Assembly (NCBI GenBank): GCA_040394475.1
Contig: JBEBSD010000040.1
Coordinates: 1-54,397, forward strand
Source: JBEBSD01 sp040394475
Lineage (GTDB): Bacteria; Bacteroidota; Bacteroidia; Cytophagales; Spirosomataceae
Reading direction: 5' to 3'
DNA: 54,397 nucleotides
The translations under genes and the position numbers were made by a program. The notes under the pieces are model-generated. The model searched no databases. It saw nothing but the letters and a program-made list of their open reading frames with translations, and had not been told where the DNA came from. Positions 34,750-43,289 of the stretch are shown piece after piece; position 1 is the first letter of the stretch, and each line of letters opens with the position of its first letter.

Positions 34750-35808
34750 CTATTCTTTTAAGCGGACACTGCTGTATTTCGAAACGACTTTGATATTGGA
34801 GATTTTATTTCCCGATCCACTCACGACTCCTTCGTATTGCCGCGTTTTGCCGGGGTTGATATTTTTATCGGGATAGTTGGTGAAGGATACCTGTGACTTG
34901 GGCGGGTATTGGAAACTGCCGTAGGTGACGGTAACATCAAAACGGCTGGCGTCGGCCGGAAGCACCACTGATGAGTAATCAGCCTGGATACTGATATTGT
35001 CGGCCGTACATTCGTTAAGGGTAAATCCGTTGGAATAGGAGAGCTTGACCGTACCGGATCCCGTCAGTGTGCCGACCTTGGCCCCTGAATAATCGATGTC
35101 GGCATTAAGGGATTCCACTTCCCCGATCGTCAGCTTCCCGAATTTGTTGGAAAGTATCAGCGACTTCACCTGGCTCAGGTCCAGTTTGGAGTATTTGGCA
35201 TCTACTTTGCCGCCGCCCATTTTCCCGATGGCGGCGTCTCCGTACATCACGGTGATCGTGTTATGAATGTTTTCCAGGTCTCTCGCATTGAAATTCCCGT
35301 GCAACGCTTCTACCGTCAGCGGGGCGCTGAACAACGGGATATCCGTATTCCCGAATTTGTTTTTCACATGCAGCGGGTTACTGCTGGGCATACTGACTTG
35401 GTAGTCGATCCGTAATGAATTATCTTCCTGCCGGTTGCCCCAGAAGGTTGCTCCGGAAGGTCTTCTGGAAATGGCTGTCGTCAAATGCACCCCATTGGTT
35501 TCCTTTTTTTCTTCGATTGTGACGTTATTCAGGTATTCCAGGGCCTTTGCTTCGTTGGAAGCATTGGCGGAAATAACAATATCCACACGGATTTCCCGCT
35601 TATTCCACAGGTTGATCTTAACATCCCCAAACTGATTATCGATGTTGAGCTGAGTATGCGGACCGACCTCAAAGACCTTTACAATCGTTTTTTTCTTTTC
35701 GACGAAAGAATTGATCTCGCCTGTCACCGGCGTATAACCGGCATATAGCTGCACCAGGGCCAGACTATATAGTATTAGTGTGTTGCGAAGCATCTTCATT
35801 TTGACCAA
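34750..35808 (-). CDS. DUF4097-like exported beta-repeat protein
   Basis: The 352-residue protein has an N-terminal signal (MLRNTLILYSLALVQLYAG) and then a long run of short beta strands with repeating patterns such as LNIDNQFGDVKINLW, LHVKNKFGNTDIPLF, LILSNKFGKLTIGEVE and IDYSGAKVGTLTGSG. This solenoid-like pattern belongs to the DUF4097 (putative adhesin) group. It is the third gene after the sigma factor and anti-sigma genes and overlaps the latter by 44 bases; ATG 35799 or 35793 would shorten the overlap. It is probably a target or sensor in that sigma system. Confidence 0.78.
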   Translation of the reverse strand: MVKMKMLRNTLILYSLALVQLYAGYTPVTGEINSFVEKKKTIVKVFEVGPHTQLNIDNQFGDVKINLWNKREIRVDIVISANASNEAKALEYLNNVTIEEKKETNGVHLTTAISRRPSGATFWGNRQEDNSLRIDYQVSMPSSNPLHVKNKFGNTDIPLFSAPLTVEALHGNFNARDLENIHNTITVMYGDAAIGKMGGGKVDAKYSKLDLSQVKSLILSNKFGKLTIGEVESLNADIDYSGAKVGTLTGSGTVKLSYSNGFTLNECTADNISIQADYSSVVLPADASRFDVTVTYGSFQYPPKSQVSFTNYPDKNINPGKTRQYEGVVSGSGNKISNIKVVSKYSSVRLKE

Positions 35809-36367
35809 CTTGTTTGATTTTTTCCAGAATAATAAGTTGTTGATTCAGCAAATCGATTTGCCACTGAAGGTTTTGCACCATGGCATGGAGCAGCGCTTCC
35901 TGGTTAGGAGCTTCCGGGAGATCGGAGCGTAACTTCAGGTAGGCATTTTCGAGCCGTTCGAGATCGGTGGCAAACTCCTTATAAAGTTCGGGTTTGTCAT
36001 TGGTAAGCCGGATCAACTCATTTCTTTTTGCCCCGATTATAGCTGCATACTGGTTGAATTCACGAGCGTAAGTCGGCGCTTTCAGCGCCATTTGCGGATC
36101 GCGGGACACCCCGTATACATTGTTCAGGTAATACAGCAAACCCATTCCCATGGCCAGGATGATCCCGGCGGCTACCCGCCAGTCGAAAGCAATCTGGCCT
36201 TTCCAACGATTGGGATTTGATTTTGGCGGCTGCTGCGGCGCCGGAGGCGCGAGCCGGGATTCGATCTTGGACCATATAAAATCACCGGGTACCTCACTAT
36301 CAAAACGGCCCCGGTTATCCCTGACGAACCGCTCTAACTTATCTTTCCTGTCAAATGATTTTTTCAT
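35765..36367 (-). CDS. Probable anti-sigma factor, single-pass membrane protein
   Basis: The 200-residue protein has a cytoplasmic N-terminal part of about 60 residues (starting MKKSFDRKDKLERFVRDNRGRFDSEVPGDFIWSKIE), one transmembrane helix (FDWRVAAGIILAMGMGLLYYL, about residues 61-81), and a helical periplasmic part predicted as a coiled coil near the C-terminus. This layout directly after an ECF sigma gene is what is expected of an anti-sigma factor, but no zinc-binding ZAS motif (HxxxCxxC) is present. Homologues in Bacteroidota are usually unnamed. The role is inferred from position and topology. Confidence 0.65.
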   Translation of the reverse strand: MKKSFDRKDKLERFVRDNRGRFDSEVPGDFIWSKIESRLAPPAPQQPPKSNPNRWKGQIAFDWRVAAGIILAMGMGLLYYLNNVYGVSRDPQMALKAPTYAREFNQYAAIIGAKRNELIRLTNDKPELYKEFATDLERLENAYLKLRSDLPEAPNQEALLHAMVQNLQWQIDLLNQQLIILEKIKQVGQNEDASQHTNTI

Positions 36368-36443
36368 GGTAAGTTACTCGATTGGATACTTTTAGTAGAA
36401 TGTAGGAGCATATTATAGTTGTTAAGCTTGAATATATCGGTTC

Positions 36444-37010
36444 CTAAGGCGTTTTTTTGACAATCTCTACCAGTTTCTGTTTGGCCCGCATGTACTGCGT
36501 CCGGGAAGTGCTTTCGGAAATGCCGAGTACTTCACTGATCTCCTCATGATCATACCCCTCAAACAGGTACAGGCTGAGTACAATCCGGTAGCCATCCGGC
36601 AATCGTTGTAAACCATGTCGCAGTCGTTCGACATCATAATGGCAGTCATCGTTTAAAATCCCCATCTCTTCTGCCGGCTCGGAATGCCCGTTGGCAGACT
36701 GCCAGCTCTCGATTTCGACCCACTGTACCTTCCTGGAGCGCAACTGGGTGATGGCCTTGTTGACCACGATCTGTTTAAACCAGGCGCCGAAAGTGGACTG
36801 CTGCCGAAACTGATGTAAATGTGCAAATGCATCCACAAAGGCTTCCTGTAAAACGTCTTCCGCTTCGGCAGAATGGTTGAGCATACGCAGGCAGACATTG
36901 TACATCGCCTTGGAATAAAGTTTGTACAACTCATATTGTGCGCTTCGCTCGCCGAGCTTGCATCGCTCTACCAGTTCTGCGTGGGGATCACTATATAATT
37001 TCGTCTCCAA
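36444..37010 (-). CDS. ECF-type RNA polymerase sigma factor
   Basis: The 188-residue protein has the two ECF regions. Region 2 includes YNVCLRMLNHSAEAEDVLQEAFVDAFAHLHQFRQQSTFGAWFKQIVVNKAI; region 4 includes RLPDGYRIVLSLYLFEGYDHEEISEVLGISESTSRTQYMRAKQKL. It directs RNA polymerase to a limited set of promoters. The next genes are a probable anti-sigma protein (77 bases on) and a DUF4097 protein, a common cell-envelope stress arrangement. It is divergent from ispH. Confidence 0.95.
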   Translation of the reverse strand: METKLYSDPHAELVERCKLGERSAQYELYKLYSKAMYNVCLRMLNHSAEAEDVLQEAFVDAFAHLHQFRQQSTFGAWFKQIVVNKAITQLRSRKVQWVEIESWQSANGHSEPAEEMGILNDDCHYDVERLRHGLQRLPDGYRIVLSLYLFEGYDHEEISEVLGISESTSRTQYMRAKQKLVEIVKKTP

Positions 37011-37100
37011 AAAAGAAGGTTAGGTTTGAACGTTCTGAACTAAAGTCTGCCGGAAAATAAGAATGTTGCATGGGATGTTAAAATATTTTGGGACAAGCGG

Positions 37101-37128
37101 TTGAATCCGTTTTAAAATGCCAACTTTG
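37101..37128 (+). promoter_or_regulatory. ispH promoter
   Basis: TTG at 37101-37103 and CAACTTTG at 37121-37128 (one base from TAnnTTTG) are 17 bases apart. The resulting leader before ATG 37247 is about 110 bases and GC-rich. Confidence 0.48.
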
Positions 37129-37151
37129 CAGAAAACAGGGTCGGGGCTCCC

Positions 37152-37212
37152 GGCCGGGCAATCCTGGCCGGGCCAATCCTGACGGGAAGCGCCGTTTCCC
37201 GGGCGATTGCCC
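37152..37212 (+). promoter_or_regulatory. Structured ispH leader with direct repeat
   Basis: GGCCGGGCAATCCT (37152-37165) is repeated at 37166-37180 with one added C. ATTGCCC at 37206-37212 can pair with GGGCAAT of the first copy, while CGGGAA (37183-37188) and TTCCCG (37196-37201) can form a separate hairpin. The elements suggest alternative folds. No known riboswitch is recognised. Confidence 0.4.
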
Positions 37213-37246
37213 CGTAACCGCTATCGGATGATGGCATCAGTGTGCT

Positions 37247-38482
37247 ATGAAAGTGTTTAATATACCGGAATTTTACAAAAGCCGGATCATTACCCCGCTT
37301 AAAGAATTCCGTCGGAAAAAAGATAAGTTAAAAAGGGACTACAGTCCCAGTGTGCTGGATTTCGGTCCGGTGAAATTCCTGATAGCAAGGCATTTCGGGT
37401 TTTGCTATGGCGTGGAAAATGCTATTGAAATCGCTTACCGGGCCATTGAAGAAAACCCTGGCAAGCCGATTTACCTCCTGAGTGAGATGATCCACAACCC
37501 GGGCGTCAATGCCGACCTGACCGAACGGGGGGTGCGGTTCCTGATGGATACGAAAGGGAACCGCCTGCTCGACTGGGAGGAACTCACTCCGGATGCCATC
37601 GTCATCGTGCCGGCGTTCGGAACGACTCTCGAGATACAGGAACAGCTGGCCGGCCGGGGCGTAAATGTGCATTTGTACGATACTACCTGCCCGTTTGTAG
37701 AAAAAGTATGGAACCGGGCCGCGCAGATCGGGGGAAAGGCGTATACGATCGTGATTCACGGAAAACCCCAGCATGAAGAAACCCGGGCGACCTTCTCGCA
37801 TAGCAAGGAGAATGCGCCTGCCGTCATTGTCAGAGACATGGAACAAACCAGACGGCTGGCATTGTTCATGACGGGAACCCTGCCGGCGGACCAGTTTTAT
37901 CAGGAGTTTGCAGGGCAATATTCGGAAGGGTTCGTCGTGGAAAGAGATTTGCAGCGGATTGGGGTCGTGAACCAGACGACTATGCTGGCCTCGGATACCC
38001 AGGGTATAGCCGATTACCTCCGGACCATGATGATCACCCACTACGGGCTGGCCCCGGAAAACGTGGAGGAACGCTTCGCCAATACCCGGGACACGTTATG
38101 TTATGCCACCAATGACAATCAGGACGCTACTTATGCGCTGCTCCGGCACGCGGCCGACCTGGTAGTGGTAGCCGGCGGGTATAACAGTTCCAATACTTCG
38201 CACCTGGTCGAGCTTTGTGCGGAGCGCTACCCGACGTACTTCATAGCAGCTGCCGGAAAAATCCTTGACCGGAACCGGATCAGTCATTTCGACCTGCACC
38301 TGAAAACCGAAGTGATCACAGCGGATTATCTTCCCGAACGGGAGCAGACAGTTATTTTGCTGACTTCCGGGGCTTCGTGCCCGGATGCAACCGTTGAAGA
38401 GATCCTGTTGCGGCTTGTCTCCTTTTTTGAAGGGACGTATGACCTGGAAACGGTCATGGAGACGTTTCTGGAAAGCACATAA
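37247..38482 (+). CDS. ispH: 4-hydroxy-3-methylbut-2-enyl diphosphate reductase
   Basis: IspH carries out the last step of the MEP isoprenoid pathway, reducing HMBPP to IPP and DMAPP with a 4Fe-4S cluster. The three cluster cysteines are visible in HFGFCYGVENAIEIAY (Cys53), DTTCPFVEKVW and SGASCPDATVEEIL. At 411 residues it is the longer form of the family (as in cyanobacteria and many Bacteroidota), with an N-terminal extension and a central insert. A single gene with its own promoter and structured leader; rplM follows after a new promoter. Confidence 0.95.
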   Translation: MKVFNIPEFYKSRIITPLKEFRRKKDKLKRDYSPSVLDFGPVKFLIARHFGFCYGVENAIEIAYRAIEENPGKPIYLLSEMIHNPGVNADLTERGVRFLMDTKGNRLLDWEELTPDAIVIVPAFGTTLEIQEQLAGRGVNVHLYDTTCPFVEKVWNRAAQIGGKAYTIVIHGKPQHEETRATFSHSKENAPAVIVRDMEQTRRLALFMTGTLPADQFYQEFAGQYSEGFVVERDLQRIGVVNQTTMLASDTQGIADYLRTMMITHYGLAPENVEERFANTRDTLCYATNDNQDATYALLRHAADLVVVAGGYNSSNTSHLVELCAERYPTYFIAAAGKILDRNRISHFDLHLKTEVITADYLPEREQTVILLTSGASCPDATVEEILLRLVSFFEGTYDLETVMETFLEST

Positions 38483-38512
38483 ACAGGGTTTATTTAATTT
38501 TGAAAGCCGACC

Positions 38513-38543
38513 TTGTTATTATAAGAGAAAGCCCCTATCTTTG
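38513..38543 (+). promoter_or_regulatory. rplM operon promoter
   Basis: TTG at 38513-38515 and TATCTTTG at 38536-38543, 20 bases apart, form the best Bacteroidota promoter in the window. Transcription would begin near 38550 and leave a leader of about 70 bases before GTG 38620. The leader contains CCCA-N8-TGGG (38549-38564), which may be part of an L13-type autoregulatory leader; that is only a suggestion. Confidence 0.75.
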
Positions 38544-38619
38544 CAGTCCCATTTTCAGGTGGGGTATTTTATAGTTATAAATTTTTGAAAATCAATCTGT
38601 AATCATTTTTTTGTTAATC

Positions 38620-39063
38620 GTGGATACGTTAAGCTACAAAACCATCTCGGCAAACAAAAACACAGTGAACAAAGGTTGGGTAGTGGTAGATGCAAATAAT
38701 GCCATTTTAGGTCGTTTTGCGAGCCAGGTAGCCCGGATTATCCGAGGCAAGGATAAAACCAACTTTACCCCCCATGTTGACTGTGGTGATAATGTGATCA
38801 TTATCAATGCCGACAAAATTCGTCTGACCGGTAAGAAATTGACCGACAAAGTGTACGTTCGCCATACGGGCCATCCGGGAGGACAGCGCTTTCAGACACC
38901 CCGGGAGTTGCTGGACAAGCATCCGGAACGCGTTCTGGAAAAAGCGGTAAGAGGTATGCTGCCTAAGAACCGGCTGGGACGCAGGTTGTTTACCAACCTG
39001 TTTGTATATGCCGGCAGCGAACACCCTCATGCTGCACAACAACCGAAAGAAATCAAGATATAA
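38620..39063 (+). CDS. rplM: 50S ribosomal protein L13
   Basis: L13 is an early-binding protein of the large ribosomal subunit. The 147-residue product begins (GTG)DTLSYKTISANKNTV, the usual Bacteroidota start; the TTG at 38611 used by the longest frame adds three residues with no support. Family motifs include WVVVDANNAILGRFASQVARIIRGK, VRHTGHPGGQRFQTPRELL, and AVRGMLPKNRLGRRLFTNLFVYAGSEHPHAAQQP. It is followed 11 bases later by rpsI, the standard pair. Confidence 0.97.
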   Translation: MDTLSYKTISANKNTVNKGWVVVDANNAILGRFASQVARIIRGKDKTNFTPHVDCGDNVIIINADKIRLTGKKLTDKVYVRHTGHPGGQRFQTPRELLDKHPERVLEKAVRGMLPKNRLGRRLFTNLFVYAGSEHPHAAQQPKEIKI

Positions 39064-39074
39064 TCGCATTATAA

Positions 39075-39461
39075 ATGGCATATATAAATACAATAGGTAG
39101 AAGAAAGACCGCAGTTGCGCGTATTTACCTGGCCCCTGGTAAGGGAGATATTAGTGTGAATGGCCGTGATTTCAAGGAGTACTTCCCCTTCGAAGTGCAT
39201 CAGATCCTGGTGCAGCAGCCTTTCACCCTGCTGAATGCAGGAGAGAGCTATGATGTTAAAATCAATGTGGCCGGAGGCGGTGTGAGGGGACAGGCAGAAG
39301 CCGCCCGCATGGCAATTTCGCGTGCATTGGTCGAATACGACGGTGAGAACCGTCCGGCGCTTAAGAAAGAAGGGTACCTGACGCGTGATCCCCGCATGGT
39401 GGAACGTAAGAAGCCAGGACGCCGGAAAGCACGTAAGAAGTTCCAGTTCTCGAAACGTTAA
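39075..39461 (+). CDS. rpsI: 30S ribosomal protein S9
   Basis: S9 lies near the P site, where its C-terminal tail touches the tRNA anticodon loop. The 128-residue protein has the family start YINTIGRRKTAVARIYLAPGKG, the central GGGVRGQAEAARMAISRALVEYD, and the basic C-terminal tail MVERKKPGRRKARKKFQFSKR with the terminal arginine intact. ATG 39075 is preceded by an AT-rich stretch rather than a strong Shine-Dalgarno site, as is usual in this phylum. Cotranscribed with rplM. Confidence 0.98.
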   Translation: MAYINTIGRRKTAVARIYLAPGKGDISVNGRDFKEYFPFEVHQILVQQPFTLLNAGESYDVKINVAGGGVRGQAEAARMAISRALVEYDGENRPALKKEGYLTRDPRMVERKKPGRRKARKKFQFSKR

Positions 39462-39571
39462 TCTCATTTGGAGAAGGAATGCCCTTTTCCGTTCATTTGG
39501 TTTTGTCCAGTCGATGCTTACTGTGTCCGGTGCATTGAGCTGCTGAAATTAATTTAAATATCGTCTATAAA

Positions 39572-40378
39572 ATGGCACAAGTAGAATATAAACAACTGTT
39601 GGATGCGGGGGTGCACTTTGGTCACCTTACCCGTAAATGGGATCCCCGTATGGCTCCGTATATCTTTATGGAGAAAAACGGCATCCATATCATTGACCTG
39701 AATAAAACGCAGGGATGCCTTGAGCAGGCCCAGGCAACGGTGAAATCCATTGTCCGTTCCGGAAGGAAAATCATGTTTGTTGCGACCAAAAAACAGGCGC
39801 AGGAAATCGTGACAGAAGAAGCGAGAAGACTGAAGATGCCCTTTGTTACGGAGCGCTGGCTGGGAGGAATGCTGACCAACTTCGGCACCATGCGTAAGTC
39901 ATTGAAGAAAATGCAGACCCTTGAGAAAATGCTCAAGGATGAAACAACAGTTAAAAACATTGCGAAGCGTGAACGGTTGACCATCTCGCGTGAAAAAGAG
40001 AAACTGGAAAAAGTGTTAGGGGGGGTAGCGGACCTGACACGTTTGCCGGCGGCGCTTTTTGTGGTGGATGTGAAACGCGAACATATTGCGATTTCGGAAG
40101 CAAAGCGCCTGGGGATTCCCGTCATTGCTATTTGCGACACGAACTCCAACCCGGATGTAGTTGATTTTATCATCCCCGGAAATGACGATGCCTACAAATC
40201 CATTTCGCTGATTACACTGGCGATTGGAAAGGCAGTAGAAGAAGGACTGCTGGAACGCAAGCAGGATAAGGACGAACAACGACTGGCTGAGGAGGAAGAA
40301 GCGAAGCAGGAGGTAGCGAAAGCCGAGGAACCGGCAGCAGCTGCCGGCAGTGTAGCGGAAGAGGGAAGTCCGGAATAA
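39572..40378 (+). CDS. rpsB: 30S ribosomal protein S2
   Basis: S2 joins the small subunit late and holds S1 in place. The 268-residue protein shows LLDAGVHFGHLTRKWDPRMAPYIF, TERWLGGMLTNFGTMRKSL, and DVKREHIAISEAKRLGIPVIAICDTNSNPD, all family landmarks, and an acidic, alanine-rich tail. It lies 110 bases after rpsI with no clear promoter between; no other structure is seen in that gap. A terminator-like hairpin separates it from tsf. Confidence 0.98.
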   Translation: MAQVEYKQLLDAGVHFGHLTRKWDPRMAPYIFMEKNGIHIIDLNKTQGCLEQAQATVKSIVRSGRKIMFVATKKQAQEIVTEEARRLKMPFVTERWLGGMLTNFGTMRKSLKKMQTLEKMLKDETTVKNIAKRERLTISREKEKLEKVLGGVADLTRLPAALFVVDVKREHIAISEAKRLGIPVIAICDTNSNPDVVDFIIPGNDDAYKSISLITLAIGKAVEEGLLERKQDKDEQRLAEEEEAKQEVAKAEEPAAAAGSVAEEGSPE

Positions 40379-40447
40379 ACTAATTGCACAAGTAATACAG
40401 CCCCATGAGCCGCCATCTTTGTATTCGGGACTTTGGGTATTCATAGG

Positions 40448-40481
40448 AAAAAGCCTGTAGCTTGTTAGCTATGGGCTTTTT
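40448..40481 (+). terminator. Terminator-like hairpin between rpsB and tsf
   Basis: A 14-bp stem with two G-T pairs (AAAAAGCC... with ...GGCTTTTT; 40448-40461 and 40468-40481, loop TTGTTA) ends in a T-run. It lies inside the rpsB-tsf operon and could let only part of the transcripts continue into tsf. Confidence 0.7.
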
Positions 40482-40553
40482 GCTGCTGTCGGGATATTAC
40501 GTACCGGCATTGAGTTAAAAATATTTTCTAACAATAACATTCGTAAATAGGTC

Positions 40554-41390
40554 ATGGCAATTACTGCTCAGGATGTAAATAAGCTCCGCCAGCTAACAGG
40601 TGCGGGGATGATGGACTGTAAAAAGGCGCTCACGGAAGCAGAAGGGGATTTCGATAAGGCAATTGATATCCTGCGTAAACAGGGTCAGAAAGTGGCTGCC
40701 AAAAGGGCAGATAACGCAACTTCCGAGGGAGTCGTGCTGGTGAACATCAGCGAGGACGGCACCAAAGGAAAGCTGGTCGCCCTGGCCTGTGAAACAGAAC
40801 CGGTCGCCAACGTGGAAGATTTTAAAAACCTGGCAAAGCTGTTGCTGGACGAGGCGGTCGCCAAGGATTATACAGACAAGGAGAGCCTGATTGCTTCGAC
40901 CCTGGCCGACGGAACCACTGTACAGGACCGCATCGTGGACCTGACGGGTAAACTGGGTGAAAAAATCGACCTGGTAGGCTTCCAGAGCGTTGTCGCCGAA
41001 CAAGTGGTGCCTTATATCCATTCGAACGGTAAGCTTGGAGTGCTCGTGGCGTTTGAAGGTGTCAATGGAACCGACCTTTCGGAAGTAGGCAGGGATGTGG
41101 CCATGCAGATCGCCGCCATGCGCCCGGTAGCGCTGGACAAAGACGGTGTGGATGCTGCCCTGGTGGAGCGCGAAATTGAAATCGGTAAGGAACAGGCCCG
41201 CGCAGACGGCAAGCCGGAAGCGATGCTGGAAAGAATTGCCCAGGGAAAATTGCAGAAATTCTACAAGGATAATACCCTCCTGAACCAGGAGTTTGTCAAG
41301 GACTCGTCGCTGACGATCCGCCAGCTGCTGGAGAAAACTGCAAAAGGACTGACCGTTACGTCGTTCACGCGTATCGGTATTGGTGCTTAA
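40554..41390 (+). CDS. tsf: Translation elongation factor Ts
   Basis: EF-Ts exchanges GDP for GTP on EF-Tu. The 278-residue protein has the UBA-like N-terminal domain with LRQLTGAGMMDCKKALTEAEGDFDKAIDILRKQG, then AAKRADNATSEGVV, ALACETEPVANVEDF with the TDFVA-type position modified to EPVANVEDF, and the C-terminal FVKDSSLTIRQLLEKTAKGLTVTSFTRIGIGA. Genes rpsB and tsf are paired as in nearly all bacteria, but a terminator-like hairpin separates them. A standard terminator follows at 41487. Confidence 0.98.
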   Translation: MAITAQDVNKLRQLTGAGMMDCKKALTEAEGDFDKAIDILRKQGQKVAAKRADNATSEGVVLVNISEDGTKGKLVALACETEPVANVEDFKNLAKLLLDEAVAKDYTDKESLIASTLADGTTVQDRIVDLTGKLGEKIDLVGFQSVVAEQVVPYIHSNGKLGVLVAFEGVNGTDLSEVGRDVAMQIAAMRPVALDKDGVDAALVEREIEIGKEQARADGKPEAMLERIAQGKLQKFYKDNTLLNQEFVKDSSLTIRQLLEKTAKGLTVTSFTRIGIGA

Positions 41391-41486
41391 GGCTCCTGCT
41401 GGAAGTAAAAAGCGGATTAGATACGGGAAAGTATGAAACCGGGTTCAACGGTTTATCCCGGACAATAATCTTGTACAAATATTAAG

Positions 41487-41522
41487 AACGCCTTGCTTCT
41501 ATGAAAAGTAAGGCGTTTTTTT
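41487..41522 (+). terminator. Intrinsic terminator after tsf
   Basis: A 12-bp stem with one mismatch (AACGCCTTGCTT with AAGTAAGGCGTT) and a seven-base loop is followed by seven T residues. It ends the ribosomal operon. Confidence 0.85.
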
Positions 41523-41541
41523 ACAAAAAAGTCAGCCTGTA

Positions 41542-41549
41542 TAGGTTTG
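41542..41549 (+). promoter_or_regulatory. Possible -7 box TAGGTTTG
   Basis: TAGGTTTG is an exact TAnnTTTG match, 48 bases before the sigma-factor start and just after the tsf terminator. The T-tract of that terminator occupies the -33 position. Confidence 0.42.
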
Positions 41550-41597
41550 GTTTCTGTAAAAAAGGTACGGTTGTTCAGTGACTTTTTATATTAATAT

Positions 41598-42218
41598 ATG
41601 TCTGTAGTAAACCAAGCATTGCGTACTGACGAAGAGTTGGTGGAGCTTTTTGTAGAGACACAACATAATGTTTTCTTTGAGAAGCTGTACGAACGCTACG
41701 CCGATAAGGTGTATAGAAAGTGCCTTTCTTTGGTGAAGGACGCCGGGAAAGCGGAAGATTTTACGCATGACATTTTTTTAAAACTTATCGTGAAACTGGG
41801 AAGTTTTAAAGAAGAGGCGCGGTTCTCAACCTGGTTGTACTCCATTACCTATAACTATTGTATGGACCAGCTCCGTATTTATAAAAAACGGGGAGAAACC
41901 AACCTGGACGACGAACTGGAACTGATAGATGAGGACATAGACATCGAAACACTGATGGAAGAAAAAGACCTTGATTCCAAAAGATTGCAGCGGGCTATAG
42001 ACCATCTGAATACAGAAGAACGCAGTATCTTGATGATGAAATACCTGGATGATCTCAGTATCCGCGATATTGCGTCTGTCTTCCGGGTGACCGAAAGCGC
42101 CGTGAAAATGCGGTTGTTGCGGTCACGGGAAAGTTTGCGGAAAAAGTACCTGGAAATCGTTGTGTTACTGATAGCATTCCTGGCAAAACTGGTTTCAGAG
42201 GTACTGACTAAATTTTAA
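41598..42218 (+). CDS. Sigma-70 family factor with hydrophobic C-terminal tail
   Basis: The 206-residue protein has ECF-type region 2 (FFEKLYERYADKVYRKCLSLVKDAGKAEDFTHDIFLKLIVKLGSF, ARFSTWLYSITYNYCMDQLR) and region 4 (LNTEERSILMMKYLDDLSIRDIASVFRVTESAVKMRLLRSRESLRKKY). After region 4 it ends with an extra segment, YLEIVVLLIAFLAKLVSEVL, that is hydrophobic enough to be a membrane helix or amphipathic anchor. No anti-sigma gene follows; instead come a small acidic protein, an MscS-type channel, DUF3078 and MscL. The tail could take the place of a separate anti-sigma protein, but this is inference. Confidence 0.9.
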   Translation: MSVVNQALRTDEELVELFVETQHNVFFEKLYERYADKVYRKCLSLVKDAGKAEDFTHDIFLKLIVKLGSFKEEARFSTWLYSITYNYCMDQLRIYKKRGETNLDDELELIDEDIDIETLMEEKDLDSKRLQRAIDHLNTEERSILMMKYLDDLSIRDIASVFRVTESAVKMRLLRSRESLRKKYLEIVVLLIAFLAKLVSEVLTKF

Positions 42219-42223
42219 GCAAA

Positions 42224-42439
42224 ATGGCAGAACCATTCGATAATGTGCTTAATCAACTCGAAGAAGAAGGAGAGGTGCCCGCCTATTTGAAAGGGGCACT
42301 GACTTCAGAAATTGATTTCATACGGGATATCCTGCAGGTCGTGTCGCTCTTTGGCGGTGTTTTTTTTGACACGGCCCGGAAGGCGCTTGTCACACTTACG
42401 CCTGACGACCAGGAGGAGAATGAGGCGGATTCTATGTAA
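42224..42439 (+). CDS. Small acidic protein between sigma factor and MscS
   Basis: I do not recognise a family. The 71-residue protein has an acidic N-terminus (MAEPFDNVLNQLEEEGEVPAYLKGAL), a central hydrophobic or amphipathic helix (FIRDILQVVSLFGGVFFDTARKALVTL) and an acidic C-terminus. It starts five bases after the sigma-factor stop codon and ends seven bases before the MscS-type gene, so it is translated within the same transcript. A regulatory partner of the sigma factor is plausible but unproven. Confidence 0.68.
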   Translation: MAEPFDNVLNQLEEEGEVPAYLKGALTSEIDFIRDILQVVSLFGGVFFDTARKALVTLTPDDQEENEADSM

Positions 42440-42446
42440 CCTTTAA

Positions 42447-43286
42447 ATGTACCAACAGATGAATAATGTTTACAACATTGCCGATATCCTGAAAAATACG
42501 TTTAATGCGCTTGTATCGCAGTTTGTGGACTTTGTCCCGCGCATCATCGGATGTCTGGTGATCCTGTTGATCGGGTATCTGGTCGCCAGGTTTACGGCGG
42601 TTATTGTAAAAAATGTGCTGGCCCGGATCGGATTTGATAAAATCGGGGAAAAACTCAATGAAATCGGCTTCATCCGGCAGATGAATACGGAAATCAAGCT
42701 GAGCTGGATTGTTTCCAAAGCCCTGTATTTTTTCATTATCCTGATGTTTTTAACGGCAGCTACCGAGGTGCTTGGCATCCAGGCCATTACCAGTATGGTG
42801 CTTTCGGTAGTCAATTTTATTCCCCAGTTAATCGCCGGCGCTATTATGCTTCAGGTAGGGATTATGATTTCGGATGTGATTAAAAACGGGGTGGTCTCGT
42901 TATGCAAATCATTCAATATCCCTTCTGCTAAACTCATCGGAAACCTGGTTTTTGTTTTTTTTCTCCTCATTACCTTTATTTCGTCGCTGGCGCAGATCGG
43001 TATCAATACAGCGCTGCTCGAGTCGAGTTTTATCCTGCTCATCGGCGGCATTGTGGTGGCGTTCGCCCTGGGCTACGGAATTGCCTCCCGTGATATTATG
43101 GCCAACCTGATTTCTTCTTTCTATAGCCGGGGAAAGTATCAGATCGGGCAGGTGGTAAAGGTGGCAGGGATAAAAGGGCAGATTATCAAAATCGACAATA
43201 TCGCTATCGTTATCAAAACGGAAGAATCGGAAGTAGTGGTGCCGCTGAAATTATTGCAGTCGGGGAAGGTAGAGATTTTTAATTGA
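42447..43286 (+). CDS. MscS-type mechanosensitive channel family protein
   Basis: The 279-residue protein has at least four or five membrane helices: IIGCLVILLIGYLVARF, ALYFFIILMFLTAATEVLGI, FIPQLIAGAIMLQVGIMISD, LVFVFFLLITFISSLAQIG and SFILLIGGIVVAFALGYGIASRDIMANLISSFYSRGKYQIGQVVKV. The last leads into an MscS-like beta domain (KVAGIKGQIIKIDNIAIVIKTEESEVVVPLKLL). The layout is that of conserved-TM-helix MscS-like proteins, which release solutes or ions under membrane tension. It is cotranscribed with the sigma factor and followed by a heptad array. Confidence 0.85.
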   Translation: MYQQMNNVYNIADILKNTFNALVSQFVDFVPRIIGCLVILLIGYLVARFTAVIVKNVLARIGFDKIGEKLNEIGFIRQMNTEIKLSWIVSKALYFFIILMFLTAATEVLGIQAITSMVLSVVNFIPQLIAGAIMLQVGIMISDVIKNGVVSLCKSFNIPSAKLIGNLVFVFFLLITFISSLAQIGINTALLESSFILLIGGIVVAFALGYGIASRDIMANLISSFYSRGKYQIGQVVKVAGIKGQIIKIDNIAIVIKTEESEVVVPLKLLQSGKVEIFN

Positions 43287-43289
43287 ATA

